This document shows positions 47,262-57,443 of a DNA stretch of 64,000 nucleotides, piece by piece. Made by a program: the position numbers and the translations under genes. Under the pieces are notes generated by a model, which was given only the letters and a program-made list of their open reading frames with translations, made no database searches and was not told where the DNA came from. Numbering within the stretch: the stretch's first letter is position 1; every line of letters begins with the position of its first letter. The stretch comes from Pueribacillus theae (lineage in GTDB: Bacteria; Bacillota; Bacilli; Bacillales; UBA6769), in NCBI RefSeq assembly GCF_003097615.1, contig NZ_QCZG01000003.1, positions 102,308-166,307 on the forward strand, given 5' to 3'.

Positions 47262-47297
47262 CACAGACTGCCGGAGTGGGCAGCCTGTCTTTTTTCA
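47262..47297 (+). terminator. Terminator of the monooxygenase gene
   Basis: Hairpin formed by CAGACTGCC and GGCAGCCTG, followed by TCTTTTTT, just after the stop codon. Confidence 0.8.
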
Positions 47298-47306
47298 TGA
47301 AACCAA

Positions 47307-47335
47307 TTGACAGAATTTACAATTGATTGGATAAT
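47307..47335 (+). promoter_or_regulatory. Promoter of the DUF169-ligase pair
   Basis: TTGACA (47307-47312), 17 bp, GATAAT (47330-47335), 30 bp before the start codon. Confidence 0.7.
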
Positions 47336-47364
47336 TAAGTTTACGATACGAAAGAGGTGGTAAG

Positions 47365-48162
47365 ATGCAAACGAACAATCAAGTCCAATACAATTGGAAA
47401 GAAATTGTAGCTGATTTAAATTCGCTTCTCAGGTTGCGATCAATTCCTGTCGGAATGAAGATGTTTTCAACGAAGGAAGAAATGGAAGCGATTCCAAAAA
47501 TTCGCCGTCCGAAAAAGCGCCATCTCCTCGACCAAATTGTCGCGCAATCTGTCCGCCTTGGCTGGACAATTGGGATTACGGCTGATGACCTCGCCATGAA
47601 GCAATGTGGCGCCATTGTCGGATTAATGTCACAAGACAAAGATTTTTATTCTGGCGAAGCGATGGATGGCGTTTGGTTCGGGACACGTGAAGATTCAGCT
47701 GCCCATCAGCGGAGTCTCGATGTTGTTCCTTACGGAAAATATGAAGCGCTCGCATTATCACCACTTGAAACAGGCAGGCTAGAATCCCCTGATATTTGTT
47801 TGATTTACGGTACGCCGGGACAAATGATTTTGCTTATTAACGGATTACAATGGGAAGGTTATAAAAAATTCGAATGGAGCGTCGTTGGCGAAAGTGCTTG
47901 CGCCGATTCTTGGGGCCGCGCACTGTCAACCGGTAAGCCAAGTCTCTCCATCCCTTGCTATGCCGAACGCCGCTACGGGGGAGTGTTAGATGAGGAAATG
48001 CTGATGGCCATACCGCCAAACGATCTAGTAAAAGGGATTGAAGGAATGAAGAAGCTTTCAAAAAACGGGCTCCGTTATCCTATCCCATCTTACGGAATCC
48101 AATCAGACCCAACAGAAGCTCTCGCCCCTATATATCCTGAATGGATTGCATCAAAAAAATAA
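47365..48162 (+). CDS. DUF169 family protein
   Basis: A 265-residue soluble protein. The start LNSLLRLRSIPVGMKMF, CGAIVGLM near residue 76 and the late GESACADSWGRALSTGKP with CYAERRYGG are features of the DUF169 family (COG2043). Conserved cysteines C75 and those near 178 and 193 might bind a metal or cofactor; this is inference. The biochemical role of the family is not established. GAGGTGG precedes the ATG. It is co-directional with the acyl-CoA ligase 60 bp downstream and probably in the same transcript. Confidence 0.8.
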   Translation: MQTNNQVQYNWKEIVADLNSLLRLRSIPVGMKMFSTKEEMEAIPKIRRPKKRHLLDQIVAQSVRLGWTIGITADDLAMKQCGAIVGLMSQDKDFYSGEAMDGVWFGTREDSAAHQRSLDVVPYGKYEALALSPLETGRLESPDICLIYGTPGQMILLINGLQWEGYKKFEWSVVGESACADSWGRALSTGKPSLSIPCYAERRYGGVLDEEMLMAIPPNDLVKGIEGMKKLSKNGLRYPIPSYGIQSDPTEALAPIYPEWIASKK

Positions 48163-48221
48163 GCTGCGCTATGAAATATTCGCCATTAAATATTCTATTG
48201 TAAAAAGGAGTGACTTATTGG

Positions 48222-49820
48222 ATGATCACTACTTTAACACCACTCGATTGGAAACGCCGTGCAATTAAATATTACCCGGATAAAATTGCTGTCATTGATG
48301 AGGAAAAAAGATTTACATATAAGGAATTTGGAGAACGCGTGGATCGTCTCTCCATCGCACTCTACGAAGCAGGCATAAGGCAAGGGGACCATGTCGCGGT
48401 GATGCTGCCAAACACCCACTACATGCTAGAATCATTCTACGGCATCTGCCAGCTTGGTGCTGTGATGGTTCCATTAAACTATCGATTGGCTGCTGAAGAT
48501 TTGAATTACATCATAAATCATAGCGATGCAAAAATGCTCATTGTTGATGAAGAATTTTGCGGACCAATCGAAGAAACAATCGATTCCTTAAAGAATATTA
48601 AACAAACCGTCATTGTCTCTGTTAAAAACCAGTCTACAACACTAGAAGGCATAGACTATGAAACTTTTATAAATCGCGTCTCACTTGAAGAAACATCTTT
48701 GCCAGAGGTAACGATCAATGAAAATGATATGCTTACGTTAAATTACACGAGTGGAACAACGTCAAAACCGAAAGGCGTCATGCTGACACACCGCGGCAAC
48801 TATATGAATGCTGCTAATTTTATGTTTCATCTTAACGTACATCATGAAGATGTTTATTTGCACACGCTACCAATGTTTCATTGCAACGGCTGGGGAGGCG
48901 TTTGGGCGCTGACAGCTGTCGGGGGCACCCACGTTTGTTTACGCAAAGTGGATCCGCCGTACATCTTATCTTTATTTGAAAAAGAAAAAATCTCTTTACT
49001 ATGCGGGGCGCCAACAGTTATCAATATGCTTGTCAATGCTCCTGAGGCCACTGAAACCAACATTACAACCCGCCCGCGCATGGCAACTGCCGGTTCGCCT
49101 CCTGCCGCTGCACTCATTCAAAAAGCGCAAGAAATTCTTGGGCTTCATATGACGCATGTTTACGGGTTGACGGAAACTTCCCCATTCATTTTGTACTGTG
49201 AATGGAAAAAAGAATTTGATAAGAAAGACGAAGAAGAACAATCAACAATCAAAGCAAGACAAGGAATTGAACTCGTCTTCAACGGAGAAACAAAAGTCGT
49301 GCGTGCCGATGGCACCGAAGTTGCTTGGAACGGCGAAGAATTAGGTGAAATCGTAACAAGAGGAAATGTCGTTATGGCCGGCTATTACAAGGATCCGGAA
49401 ACAACAGCCGAAGTCATGAGAGGCGGCTGGTTCCATACAGGTGACTTAGCCGTTACCTATCCAGACGGGTACATCGAAATTCGCGATCGTGCAAAAGACA
49501 TGATTATTTCCGGCGGTGAAAATATTTCTTCTACTGAACTCGAAGGCATTCTGTACAAACACCCAGATGTTTTGGAAGTTGCGGTGATCGCGATCCCTGA
49601 TGAAAAATGGGGTGAAGTTCCGAAAGCGATTGTTGTACTAAAGCCAAATGCCAACCCAACTGAAGAAGACCTTATCGAATATTGCCGCTCGAAAATCGCC
49701 CGCTTCAAAGCCCCAAAAGCGGTTGAATTTGTTGAAGCACTTCCAAAAACCGCGACAGGGAAACTTCAAAAATATTTGCTGCGGAATCAGCATTGGCATG
49801 CTGAGAAGAAAGTGAATTAA
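48222..49820 (+). CDS. Acyl-CoA synthetase (AMP-forming, long-chain fatty acid-CoA ligase type)
   Basis: Activates a carboxylic acid through an acyl-adenylate. The P-loop motif LNYTSGTTSKPKGVML lies near residues 173-188, YGLTETSPF is the adenylate motif, GWFHTGDLAVTYPDGYIEIRDR the hinge, and PKTATGKLQKYLLR holds the C-terminal catalytic lysine. Length 532 residues from the ATG at 48222, which follows AAAGGAG by 11 bp; an in-frame GTG at 48210 is too close to that site. The substrate could be a medium, long or aryl acid. It is followed by a bidirectional terminator. Confidence 0.92.
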   Translation: MITTLTPLDWKRRAIKYYPDKIAVIDEEKRFTYKEFGERVDRLSIALYEAGIRQGDHVAVMLPNTHYMLESFYGICQLGAVMVPLNYRLAAEDLNYIINHSDAKMLIVDEEFCGPIEETIDSLKNIKQTVIVSVKNQSTTLEGIDYETFINRVSLEETSLPEVTINENDMLTLNYTSGTTSKPKGVMLTHRGNYMNAANFMFHLNVHHEDVYLHTLPMFHCNGWGGVWALTAVGGTHVCLRKVDPPYILSLFEKEKISLLCGAPTVINMLVNAPEATETNITTRPRMATAGSPPAAALIQKAQEILGLHMTHVYGLTETSPFILYCEWKKEFDKKDEEEQSTIKARQGIELVFNGETKVVRADGTEVAWNGEELGEIVTRGNVVMAGYYKDPETTAEVMRGGWFHTGDLAVTYPDGYIEIRDRAKDMIISGGENISSTELEGILYKHPDVLEVAVIAIPDEKWGEVPKAIVVLKPNANPTEEDLIEYCRSKIARFKAPKAVEFVEALPKTATGKLQKYLLRNQHWHAEKKVN

Positions 49821-49822
49821 AA

Positions 49823-49868
49823 AAACAAAAGGTACTTGGAATTGATTCCAGTACCTTTTGTTTTTTAT
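49823..49868. terminator. Bidirectional terminator between acyl-CoA ligase and malate synthase
   Basis: Arms AAAAGGTACT and AGTACCTTTT with an inner GGAA/TTCC stem, flanked by a T-run on each strand's 3' side (TTTTTT on plus, TTTTTTT on minus). Confidence 0.9.
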
Positions 49869-49872
49869 TAAA

Positions 49873-52044
49873 TTAAGCCCCATATTTCGCTTTCGCCTCT
49901 AAACGGCGAGCGTGAAGAATTGGTTCTGTGTAGCCGCTTGGCTGCTCTTTTCCTTTGAACACGAGGTCGCAAGCTGCTTGGAATGCAACTGAGTCGTCAT
50001 AGTTCGGTGACATCGGACGGTATAACGGGTCGTCTGCGTTTTGCTTGTCTACGACTTTTGCCATGTTTTTAAGTGTTTCCATTACTTGTTCTTTTGTGCA
50101 GATGCCATGGTGGAGCCAGTTGGCCATCATTTGGCTGGAAATACGCAATGTTGCACGGTCTTCCATGAGGCCTACATCACGAATGTCAGGAACTTTCGAA
50201 CAACCAATACCAAGCTCTACCCAGCGAACAACATAGCCGAGCAATGTTTGCGCACTATTGTTAAGCTCTTCTTGAATGTCTTCCGCTGACCAGTTTGGAT
50301 TTTCCGCTACAGGAATTTGCAAAATGTCATCACGGTAATCTTTGATTTGTTTGGCAAGTTCTTCTTGTACTTGTTTCACGTCCACTTCATGGTAATGGAG
50401 TGCATGCAATGTTGCCGCTGTTGGTGAAGGAACCCATGCCGTGTTTCCTCCAGCTTGCAAGTGGCCAATTTTTTCTTTAAGCATGGCATCCATCATGTCA
50501 GGCATTGCCCACATTCCTTTTCCGATTTGCGCTCTGCCTTTTAATCCTGTTTGAATTCCAACCGCTACGTTATTTTTCTCGTAGCCATTGAGCCATGTTG
50601 ATGTTTTCATATCACCTTTCCGGATCATCGGGCCAGCTTCCATTGAAGTGTGGATTTCGTCGCCAGTACGATCTAAGAAACCAGTATTGATGAAGAAAAT
50701 TCTTTCTTTTACAGCGTTGATGCAGTTTTTCAAGTTTAGGCTTGTACGGCGCTCTTCATCCATTACGCCCATTTTTAGTGTATTGCGTTTTAAGTCAAGC
50801 ATATCTTCGACACGGGTAAAGAGTTCATTTGCGAACGCAACTTCCTCAGAACCGTGCATTTTTGGCTTAACGATATAAACGGAACCGTGTTCAGAGTTTT
50901 GGTATTTGCCTTTGCCGAGAAGTCCGTGTTTTGCCATTAAGCTTGTAAACACGCCGTCTAAAATTCCTTCAGGCACTTCGTTTCCGTTCTCGTCAAGAAT
51001 GGCATTGATTGTCATGAGATGCCCTACATTACGAATTAACATCAGCACACGGCCTTTTAATGTCAGTTCTCCGCCGTTAGGAGCCATGTACGTGCGATCA
51101 GGGTTGCACGTACGCACCATTTGCTTGCCGCCTTTTTCAAATGTAGAAGATATATCTCCTCTGACAAGGCCAAGCCAATTGCGGTAAACTTCTACTTTAT
51201 CTTCTGCGTCAACTGCAGTTACAGAGTCTTCACAGTCCATAATGGTTGAGAGGGCAGATTCTAAATAGATGTCTTTTACGCCGGCAGGGTCGTCCTTTCC
51301 AATGGAGTGGCTGCGGTCGATTTGAATTTCCATATGCAAGCCGTTGTTTTTAACGAGTACTGCAGACGGCTCTTCCGCTTGTCCTTGGTATCCAGCAAAT
51401 TGGGAAGCATCTTTTAGCCCAACGGTTTCACCGTTTTTAAGCGTTACCGCTAATTTCCCATCAACAACCGCATATTTCGTTGCTTCTGTATGTGAAGAGC
51501 TTTCAAGCGGTACATGTTTATCAAGGAAGTTTTTCGCATAAGCAATAACTTTGTCGCCTCTAACAGGATTGTATGCACCTTTCTTCTCTGCACCGCCTTC
51601 TTCACTAATGACATCTGTACCATACAACGCATCATAAAACGATCCCCAACGGGCATTCGCCGCATTGATCGCATAGCGTGCGTTGTTAATTGGCACAACG
51701 AGCTGAGGGCCGGCAAGTTCTTTGATTTCATCGTCAAGGCCTTCTGTTGAAATTGTAAAATCCTCGACTTCAGGCTCTAAGTATCCGATTTCTTCTAAAA
51801 ATGCTTTGTATTTGTCGAAGTCAAAGTCTCTATTTTCTTTATGCCAAGCGTCAATTTTTGATTGTAATTCATCACGCTTTTCTAAAAGTTCCTTATTTTT
51901 TGGAGCTAAATCGGCTATAAGCTGTCCTAGATCAGACCAAAATTTCTCTTGATCGAGCCCTGTTTCAGGAAGTGCTTCTGAATTAACAAAATCATAAAGC
52001 TCTTTGGCAACTTGAATATTGCCTTTTTTTACGTAATCCGCCAT
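49873..52044 (-). CDS. glcB: Malate synthase G
   Basis: Condenses glyoxylate with acetyl-CoA to malate, the second step of the glyoxylate bypass. The 723-residue length and the sequence [24 protein letters not shown] (quoted in parts [12 protein letters not shown] and [12 protein letters not shown]) identify isoform G. Other signatures are [20 protein letters not shown], and [10 protein letters not shown] near the N-terminus; [18 protein letters not shown] contains active-site residues. AGGAGG precedes the ATG. No isocitrate lyase gene is in the window. The isoform supports growth on acetate, fatty acids or glyoxylate-yielding compounds, fitting the CoA-rich surroundings. Confidence 0.96.
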   Translation of the reverse strand: MADYVKKGNIQVAKELYDFVNSEALPETGLDQEKFWSDLGQLIADLAPKNKELLEKRDELQSKIDAWHKENRDFDFDKYKAFLEEIGYLEPEVEDFTISTEGLDDEIKELAGPQLVVPINNARYAINAANARWGSFYDALYGTDVISEEGGAEKKGAYNPVRGDKVIAYAKNFLDKHVPLESSSHTEATKYAVVDGKLAVTLKNGETVGLKDASQFAGYQGQAEEPSAVLVKNNGLHMEIQIDRSHSIGKDDPAGVKDIYLESALSTIMDCEDSVTAVDAEDKVEVYRNWLGLVRGDISSTFEKGGKQMVRTCNPDRTYMAPNGGELTLKGRVLMLIRNVGHLMTINAILDENGNEVPEGILDGVFTSLMAKHGLLGKGKYQNSEHGSVYIVKPKMHGSEEVAFANELFTRVEDMLDLKRNTLKMGVMDEERRTSLNLKNCINAVKERIFFINTGFLDRTGDEIHTSMEAGPMIRKGDMKTSTWLNGYEKNNVAVGIQTGLKGRAQIGKGMWAMPDMMDAMLKEKIGHLQAGGNTAWVPSPTAATLHALHYHEVDVKQVQEELAKQIKDYRDDILQIPVAENPNWSAEDIQEELNNSAQTLLGYVVRWVELGIGCSKVPDIRDVGLMEDRATLRISSQMMANWLHHGICTKEQVMETLKNMAKVVDKQNADDPLYRPMSPNYDDSVAFQAACDLVFKGKEQPSGYTEPILHARRLEAKAKYGA

Positions 52045-52200
52045 TCGTAAATTCCTCCTCTAAATGTACTTCATGCTACCATCTATTCTATAACAACTAG
52101 ATAATAATTAAAAATATATGTTTTGAATGGCTGTTATGCCTTTTAGTTATAGAGTACAATAGTTTTATAGAAATCAAGCGATAAGGTGTTGATATGAGAG

Positions 52201-53085
52201 ATGGATATTCGACAATTGGAATACTTTACTGAAGTGGCCAAGCACTTAAATTTTACGAAAGCTGCTTCTACCTTGCACATATCCCAGCCTTCTTTAAGTA
52301 AAACAATTAAGCATATGGAGACAAGCCTAGGGGTTCCCCTTTTTTATCGTTCATCGAAACAGCTTGAATTAACGGATGCTGGAAAGGCGTTGCTGTCAAA
52401 TGCAAAACATGTCTTGGAAGCTTATAACAATCTGACATCTGAACTAAATGATATCGTAAACTTGAAGAAAGGTGAGGTACGGATTGGGATCCCCCCCATT
52501 ATAGGTGCTGCCTTTTTTTCAAACCTAATCAGCCGCTTTATCGAAATGTATCCTACAATTGAGGTGACGTTAACTGAAGTCGGTTCGAAGAAAATTAAAG
52601 ACGGTGTGGAAGAAGGAACACTTGATATTGGATTAATTTGCAATTTACCTATTCAAAAAGGAAGTTTTCAGACGATAGAACTATTAAAGGATCCACTCTT
52701 GCTTATCGTGCATTGTGAACACCGACTGGCATCGAAGAAGTTCATTGAATTCTCAGATATTGAAAGCGAACCGTTTATTTTGTACAGGCAAGATTTCTCA
52801 TTACATGACAGTATTATTGAAGAATGTTCAAAAAACGGCTTTTCTCCCCATATTGTTTGTGAGAGCTCACAAAAAGACTTTATGGTTGAAATGGTTGAAG
52901 CGAAGCTTGGGGTTGCTTTATTGCCAAGTAAAATTTGCAAAAATATAAATAATGATAAGATCGTAGCACTTCCTTTTAAAAATCCGACTGTCACCCTCGA
53001 TCTAGGGATGATTTGGAAAAAAAATAAATACTTGCCGTTTGCGGTTCGCGAATTTATTTCGGTGTCGGAATCCTTTCGAATCTAG
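52201..53085 (+). CDS. LysR-family transcriptional regulator
   Basis: A 294-residue regulator. The winged helix starts MDIRQLEYFTEVAKHLNFTK and continues AASTLHISQPSLSKTIKHME. The periplasmic-binding-like effector domain spans residues 90-290 (VRIGIPPIIGAAFFSNLI, GLICNLPIQKGSF). It is divergent from malate synthase with a 156-bp gap that contains palindromic TATAGA/CTATAA-like sites around 52090 and 52155, consistent with control of glcB and itself (inference). No good ribosome site precedes the ATG. The gene downstream is an MCP that starts 10 bp after its stop. Confidence 0.9.
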   Translation: MDIRQLEYFTEVAKHLNFTKAASTLHISQPSLSKTIKHMETSLGVPLFYRSSKQLELTDAGKALLSNAKHVLEAYNNLTSELNDIVNLKKGEVRIGIPPIIGAAFFSNLISRFIEMYPTIEVTLTEVGSKKIKDGVEEGTLDIGLICNLPIQKGSFQTIELLKDPLLLIVHCEHRLASKKFIEFSDIESEPFILYRQDFSLHDSIIEECSKNGFSPHIVCESSQKDFMVEMVEAKLGVALLPSKICKNINNDKIVALPFKNPTVTLDLGMIWKKNKYLPFAVREFISVSESFRI

Positions 53086-53095
53086 GAGGGCTTAA

Positions 53096-54592
53096 ATGAT
53101 TACAATCGAAAAAATTAAACATGATGATTTGCGCAGAAAAAATCGCCTTATGCTGGCTCTTTTACTCTTTTCAGGAATTTTAGGCATCATTGTTGATCTT
53201 TCTACGAAACAACCGATTGTCAATACGATAAGTATCGCGGTTTGCGTGATTATCGGTGTGTCCATTGGGGGTTTTCTGCATAAAAGGGATCAATGGATTT
53301 TCCTTATTCCTTACATCGGGAATACATTCACAACGATTTGCTTTTTTATCATTATCGTTTCAAATGTTTCGGTGACGAATATGTTGTTGCCATTTTTCAT
53401 GCTTGCGATCGCTTCTATTTATTCGAAGCGATACGTTCTGTTATACAGCGCGTTGTTTACGATCATCCTACAAACCTATTTTGTTGTTTTCCAGGCTGCC
53501 AAAGCTGGAGTACCTGAAGAGAAAATTTCTTCAATTTTCTTAATTACAATATTAGTTATTATTGTCTTATTCTTCCAAGAAAGAGCTTCATCTGTTCTTC
53601 AACATCATACAGAAGAAAGTCAAAGACAGATTGCCAAACAATATGAGGAAAATCAACGCAGGCAAGAGGCATTACAGACAAGCACAAAAATTATTGGCGA
53701 GAACACTAGCCAGCTAACAAAACAAAGCCAAGATAACCTACATTCACTGAATGAAATGTCTGCTGCTTTCCAACAAATTTCTTCAACCATGCAAACATCG
53801 ACAGAGGATATTAATGAAATAACGACTTCGATCGAACAAACATCAAAGTCAATCGAAGAAATGTCTCAGCTAATGAATGAATTGACAAATCAGGCAAAAT
53901 TAACAGATTCAGCTTCTGCAAACGGTAAAATCTTAGTAGATGAACTTATTGCACAAACAGCAAAATTCCAAGAAATGATTTCGATTTCGGCAAATGAAAT
54001 GAATCAATTAGTCAACAAAATTAAAGAAACGACATCATTTTCTAATAATATCGAAGAAATTGCCGCTCAGACAAACCTTTTGGCATTAAATGCCGCTATT
54101 GAAGCAGCGAGAGCGGGAGAACACGGGAAAGGTTTTGTTATTGTGGCAGATGAAGTGAAGAAGTTATCTGAATTAACGTCACAAACCGCTTCCCAAATTT
54201 CAAATAATTTAATCGAAGTCAACGAAAAAACAGAATTTAACCAGAAGCAAATGCGCGACAATGCCGCACTCATGCTGGAAAATATCAAAAAAACAGAAGA
54301 AACACGAAAAGCATTTTTGGCGATTGATACAGGGATCGAAAAATTTCAATCCCAAGTAGAAAAGCTTAATGTTCAATCCAGCGCGATCGAAACCGCTACA
54401 GAAAGTATTGAAAAGTCTGTAAATCATTTTGCAGCCACAATCGAAGAGACGACCGCAACAATGGAAGAGCTTTCAGCTGCAGTTCAAAATCACACAACGA
54501 ATAACCGTCAATCTGTTGAAGGAATACGGGAAATTGACAATGCCATACAGCGTTTAATCGATAAAGAAAACTTGCCGAGTGGCAAGCCTTAA
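53096..54592 (+). CDS. Membrane methyl-accepting chemotaxis protein
   Basis: A 498-residue receptor. Residues 18-165 contain about six hydrophobic segments and no large extracellular domain. The cytoplasmic part has no clear HAMP domain and ends with the MCP signalling hairpin: [20 protein letters not shown], then [16 protein letters not shown]. Multi-pass receptors of this kind may sense membrane state or small permeating molecules (inference). TAGGAGG precedes the ATG, 10 bp after lysR, so the two are probably cotranscribed. A small CTTGCC/GGCAAG hairpin lies at the end of the frame (54570-54588). Confidence 0.9.
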   Translation: MITIEKIKHDDLRRKNRLMLALLLFSGILGIIVDLSTKQPIVNTISIAVCVIIGVSIGGFLHKRDQWIFLIPYIGNTFTTICFFIIIVSNVSVTNMLLPFFMLAIASIYSKRYVLLYSALFTIILQTYFVVFQAAKAGVPEEKISSIFLITILVIIVLFFQERASSVLQHHTEESQRQIAKQYEENQRRQEALQTSTKIIGENTSQLTKQSQDNLHSLNEMSAAFQQISSTMQTSTEDINEITTSIEQTSKSIEEMSQLMNELTNQAKLTDSASANGKILVDELIAQTAKFQEMISISANEMNQLVNKIKETTSFSNNIEEIAAQTNLLALNAAIEAARAGEHGKGFVIVADEVKKLSELTSQTASQISNNLIEVNEKTEFNQKQMRDNAALMLENIKKTEETRKAFLAIDTGIEKFQSQVEKLNVQSSAIETATESIEKSVNHFAATIEETTATMEELSAAVQNHTTNNRQSVEGIREIDNAIQRLIDKENLPSGKP

Positions 54593-54696
54593 AAGGCGCA
54601 GACAGAGGCTTAAGTTGCCCTTATACTTGGGACTTAAAATTTGCTGCTACGTCGGTTTTCTACCTTGTTGCAAATTTATGCTTTCCTAATGTGAAA

Positions 54697-54735
54697 TGAA
54701 TGAGAGCCGCTCCCCGATAGGAAGCGGCTCCCTCA
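54697..54735 (-). terminator. Hairpin after the MFS gene at 54733
   Basis: GAGCCGCTCC and GGAAGCGGCTC around a short loop, directly after the stop codon. The T-run is interrupted, so it is a moderate terminator. Confidence 0.6.
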
Positions 54736-55971
54736 TTTTCTTATTTTTTTCAAAAGCATACTTGTGGAAATTAACAACACCATAACAACAACCATAATGA
54801 AAGAAAGGAATAACCAGCCAAAAGAAAAGTCACCCGTCTTATCAACAATGAAGCCGAACAGAGGCGGTCCGATAACCGTTCCCCACGAACCAAGCATGAT
54901 ACTAAAACCACTTGCTGCCCCTGCCTGCTCCCTTGGAACAAGCTCTGTCGCGACATTCATCCATATGCCATTAAACCCTGACACACAAAAGCCAAAAATG
55001 ATCGTAACCGGAACCATTGCCCAAAACGGCGTATGGGCTGGAAGCATTGCGACAGCAAATGAAACACACCCCGTTATGGTTGCAATGATCATCAAAATAA
55101 TTATCCTTCTGCCATTGAATAACCGATCGCTAATGATCCCCCATCCGACCCGCCCAAATGAGCCGCTTACTTCAGAAATGACGAGTAAAATCCCTGATAA
55201 AAATAAGCTATAGTTTAGTTTCTGATAGGCGAATAAGACAAGGTACGTATTTAGCATCATCTGGCTTCCATTCAGGCCTGTGGCTCCAATACTGACTAAA
55301 AGCAGGGGTTTATGTTTAAACATTTTAAGTAAAGAGGACAAAAAATGTATACGGTCTCCCGATTGATTTTCTTCATCCCGCATGACAGGTTCATGGTAAA
55401 ATCGAAACGCCAACAAGCCGACAAGCATTAATAGGATGGCCGCACCAATTAAAGCCGCCCGCCATCCCCATAGGCTTGCAATTGGCAAAAGCAAAAGCGC
55501 CGAAAGCGCTGAACCAAACGTAACCCCCATTTGCTTAATCCCCATTGCGGTTCCGCGTTTCCTTGCTTCAAACCAATAAAGAATTCCCTTGTTTGAAGCA
55601 GGATGCATTGTACCGTAGCCTAAGCCGCCAACAGCAATTAATATGAGCACGAAAACAAACGAAAAACTCACCGTCGTCAGCAAAAACCCAAGCCCTAAAC
55701 AAAAACTCAGCATAAGCAGCAATTTGCGCGACTCCACACGATCAGCGAGAAGCCCGGCCGGGATCGAAGCAACCATTTGTCCGAAAAAAAGCGCAGCGGG
55801 AAGCATCCCGATTTGCGCTTTTGAAAGTGATAAATCTTCACCTATAAGAACACCGAGAGGTGCAAGGCTTCTTCCGACAAAAGCAACAAGTACCTGTGTC
55901 GCAAACAGCCATCCAAGCATCCGCCAAGGCTCCATTGAATCCCTATTATTCACTAAAGAGGTCTTATCCAT
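54733..55971 (-). CDS. MFS transporter
   Basis: A 412-residue carrier with about 12 hydrophobic segments. The loop GLLADRVESRKLL (around 74-86) is motif A, and GYGTMHPASNKGILYWFEAR with RGTAMGIKQMGVTFGSAL resembles anion or organic-acid importers of the sugar-phosphate or nitrate-type MFS groups. GAVP-like details are missing, so no substrate can be assigned. It is transcribed toward the MCP gene and separated from the CoA-transferase by about 70 bp, in the same direction; cotranscription with that gene is possible but not shown. Confidence 0.87.
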   Translation of the reverse strand: MDKTSLVNNRDSMEPWRMLGWLFATQVLVAFVGRSLAPLGVLIGEDLSLSKAQIGMLPAALFFGQMVASIPAGLLADRVESRKLLLMLSFCLGLGFLLTTVSFSFVFVLILIAVGGLGYGTMHPASNKGILYWFEARKRGTAMGIKQMGVTFGSALSALLLLPIASLWGWRAALIGAAILLMLVGLLAFRFYHEPVMRDEENQSGDRIHFLSSLLKMFKHKPLLLVSIGATGLNGSQMMLNTYLVLFAYQKLNYSLFLSGILLVISEVSGSFGRVGWGIISDRLFNGRRIIILMIIATITGCVSFAVAMLPAHTPFWAMVPVTIIFGFCVSGFNGIWMNVATELVPREQAGAASGFSIMLGSWGTVIGPPLFGFIVDKTGDFSFGWLFLSFIMVVVMVLLISTSMLLKKIRK

Positions 55972-56039
55972 ATAACGTCAACTCTTTTACCCGAGGGTAC
56001 TTTTTCTATATATTTTATCATATGAAACGGAAATAGAGA

Positions 56040-57248
56040 TTAAATAATTTCTTTTTCCTTTAACTCGTTCATCTTCTCCTCTGAATAATTTAGCAGCTTT
56101 CCGTAAATTTCTTCATTATGTTTACCCATCACTTCTGCACCGACATGCCTTACTTTTCCAGGCGTTCTTCCCAGTTTCGGAACGATTCCCGGCATCGGGA
56201 ATTCACCAAGCTCCGGATGCTCTGCAGTGATAATCATATCTCTTTCCTTATAATGTGGATCCTCAACAATATCTTTCGCTGAATAGATTAACCCGGATGG
56301 CACGCCTTTTTCCGCTAACAAATCCAGAACTTCCTTTGCTGGAAGGGTCTTCGTCCATTTTTCAATAAGCAAATCAAGTTCTTTCATATTTTCTCCTCTA
56401 GCTCGATGGGTTGCGTATTTCTCGTCTTCCGCCAGTTCAGGCATGCCCATTGCCTCAGCGAGCCGCTTAAACACGCCATCCGCATTCGCCCCGATAACGA
56501 TGTACGTTTCATCTTTTGTGGCGTATATATTGGAAGGCGCAATGCCTGGCAATATATTCCCCGTTCTTTCGCGGATATAATCTGCAAGCAAGTAATCGGG
56601 AATAATGCTTTCCATCACAGAAAAAACGGCTTCATACAAAGCGGTGTCTACGACTTGCCCTTTTCCTGAACGGTGCCGTTCATTGAGTGCTGTAAGCGTC
56701 CCAATTGTCGCAAACATCGCCGCTAACGTATCGCCGATAGATATTCCGATTCTTGTCGGCGGGCGATCGGGAAACCCAGTAACATAGCGAAGGCCGCCCA
56801 TCGCTTCCCCAACGCTTCCGAATCCTGCCCGGCTTTTGTACGGCCCAGTTTGGCCGAATCCCGATGTCCTTGTTAAAATAATTCCCGGATTTAATTCTGA
56901 TAGCGTTTCATAAGAGAGATTCCATTTTTCCAATGTGCCAGGGCGGAAATTTTCAACGATAATATCGGCTTTTTTGACCAAATCCTTAAAAACTTCTTGC
57001 CCTTCTTCATCCCGTAAATTTAGTGTGATCGATTTTTTATTCCGAGATTGAATCGGCCACCATAATCCGATTCCATCTTTTTGTTTCCCCCATTGCCTCA
57101 TCGGGTCCGCTTTGTCGGGAGCTTCAATTTTAATAACTTCGGCACCGAAATCACCCAGCAAGCGGCCAGTAAATGGACCAGCTAACAATGTTCCAAGTTC
57201 AAGCACTCGAATCCCTTCCAAAGGCAATCTTTCTTGTTGTTCAGTCAT
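56040..57248 (-). CDS. Family III CoA-transferase (CaiB/BaiF)
   Basis: Transfers CoA between acids without acyl-phosphate intermediates. The 402-residue protein has the N-terminal signature IRVLELGTLLAGPFTGRLLG, FGAEVIKIEAPDKADPMR, RNKKSITLNLRDEEG and DIIVENFRPGTLEKW; the catalytic aspartate of the family should lie near residue 170 (GISIGDTLAAM). GGAGGTG precedes the ATG. Two TTGTATACAA-like sites (57312-57321 and 57374-57383) sit in its upstream region, so it has its own regulated promoter although the ABC genes run toward it. With the HMG-CoA lyase it could form an activation-cleavage pathway. Confidence 0.92.
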   Translation of the reverse strand: MTEQQERLPLEGIRVLELGTLLAGPFTGRLLGDFGAEVIKIEAPDKADPMRQWGKQKDGIGLWWPIQSRNKKSITLNLRDEEGQEVFKDLVKKADIIVENFRPGTLEKWNLSYETLSELNPGIILTRTSGFGQTGPYKSRAGFGSVGEAMGGLRYVTGFPDRPPTRIGISIGDTLAAMFATIGTLTALNERHRSGKGQVVDTALYEAVFSVMESIIPDYLLADYIRERTGNILPGIAPSNIYATKDETYIVIGANADGVFKRLAEAMGMPELAEDEKYATHRARGENMKELDLLIEKWTKTLPAKEVLDLLAEKGVPSGLIYSAKDIVEDPHYKERDMIITAEHPELGEFPMPGIVPKLGRTPGKVRHVGAEVMGKHNEEIYGKLLNYSEEKMNELKEKEII

Positions 57249-57311
57249 TGTTACACCTCCGAAAATGAATAAAAGCTTCTTTTTTTAGATTGTATCACTT
57301 ACAATTCTATT

Positions 57312-57383
57312 TTGTATACAATAAATAGATAAATTCTGAATTTATCTCAATAATAGTTCAAAACAAAGGGGCTTTGTATACAG
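57312..57383. promoter_or_regulatory. Two TTGTATACAA operator-like sites upstream of the CoA-transferase
   Basis: TTGTATACAA at 57312-57321 and TTGTATACAG at 57374-57383. Between them lies a further perfect palindrome GATAAATTC/GAATTTATC (57328-57346). The same 10-mer recurs at 61118 and 61245, next to the gntR gene. Confidence 0.75.
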
Positions 57384-57443
57384 TATAGGCCAAAAAAATT
57401 CCTCTTGATGGTTTAACCCCAAAAAGAGGAAATATCTTTCCTA

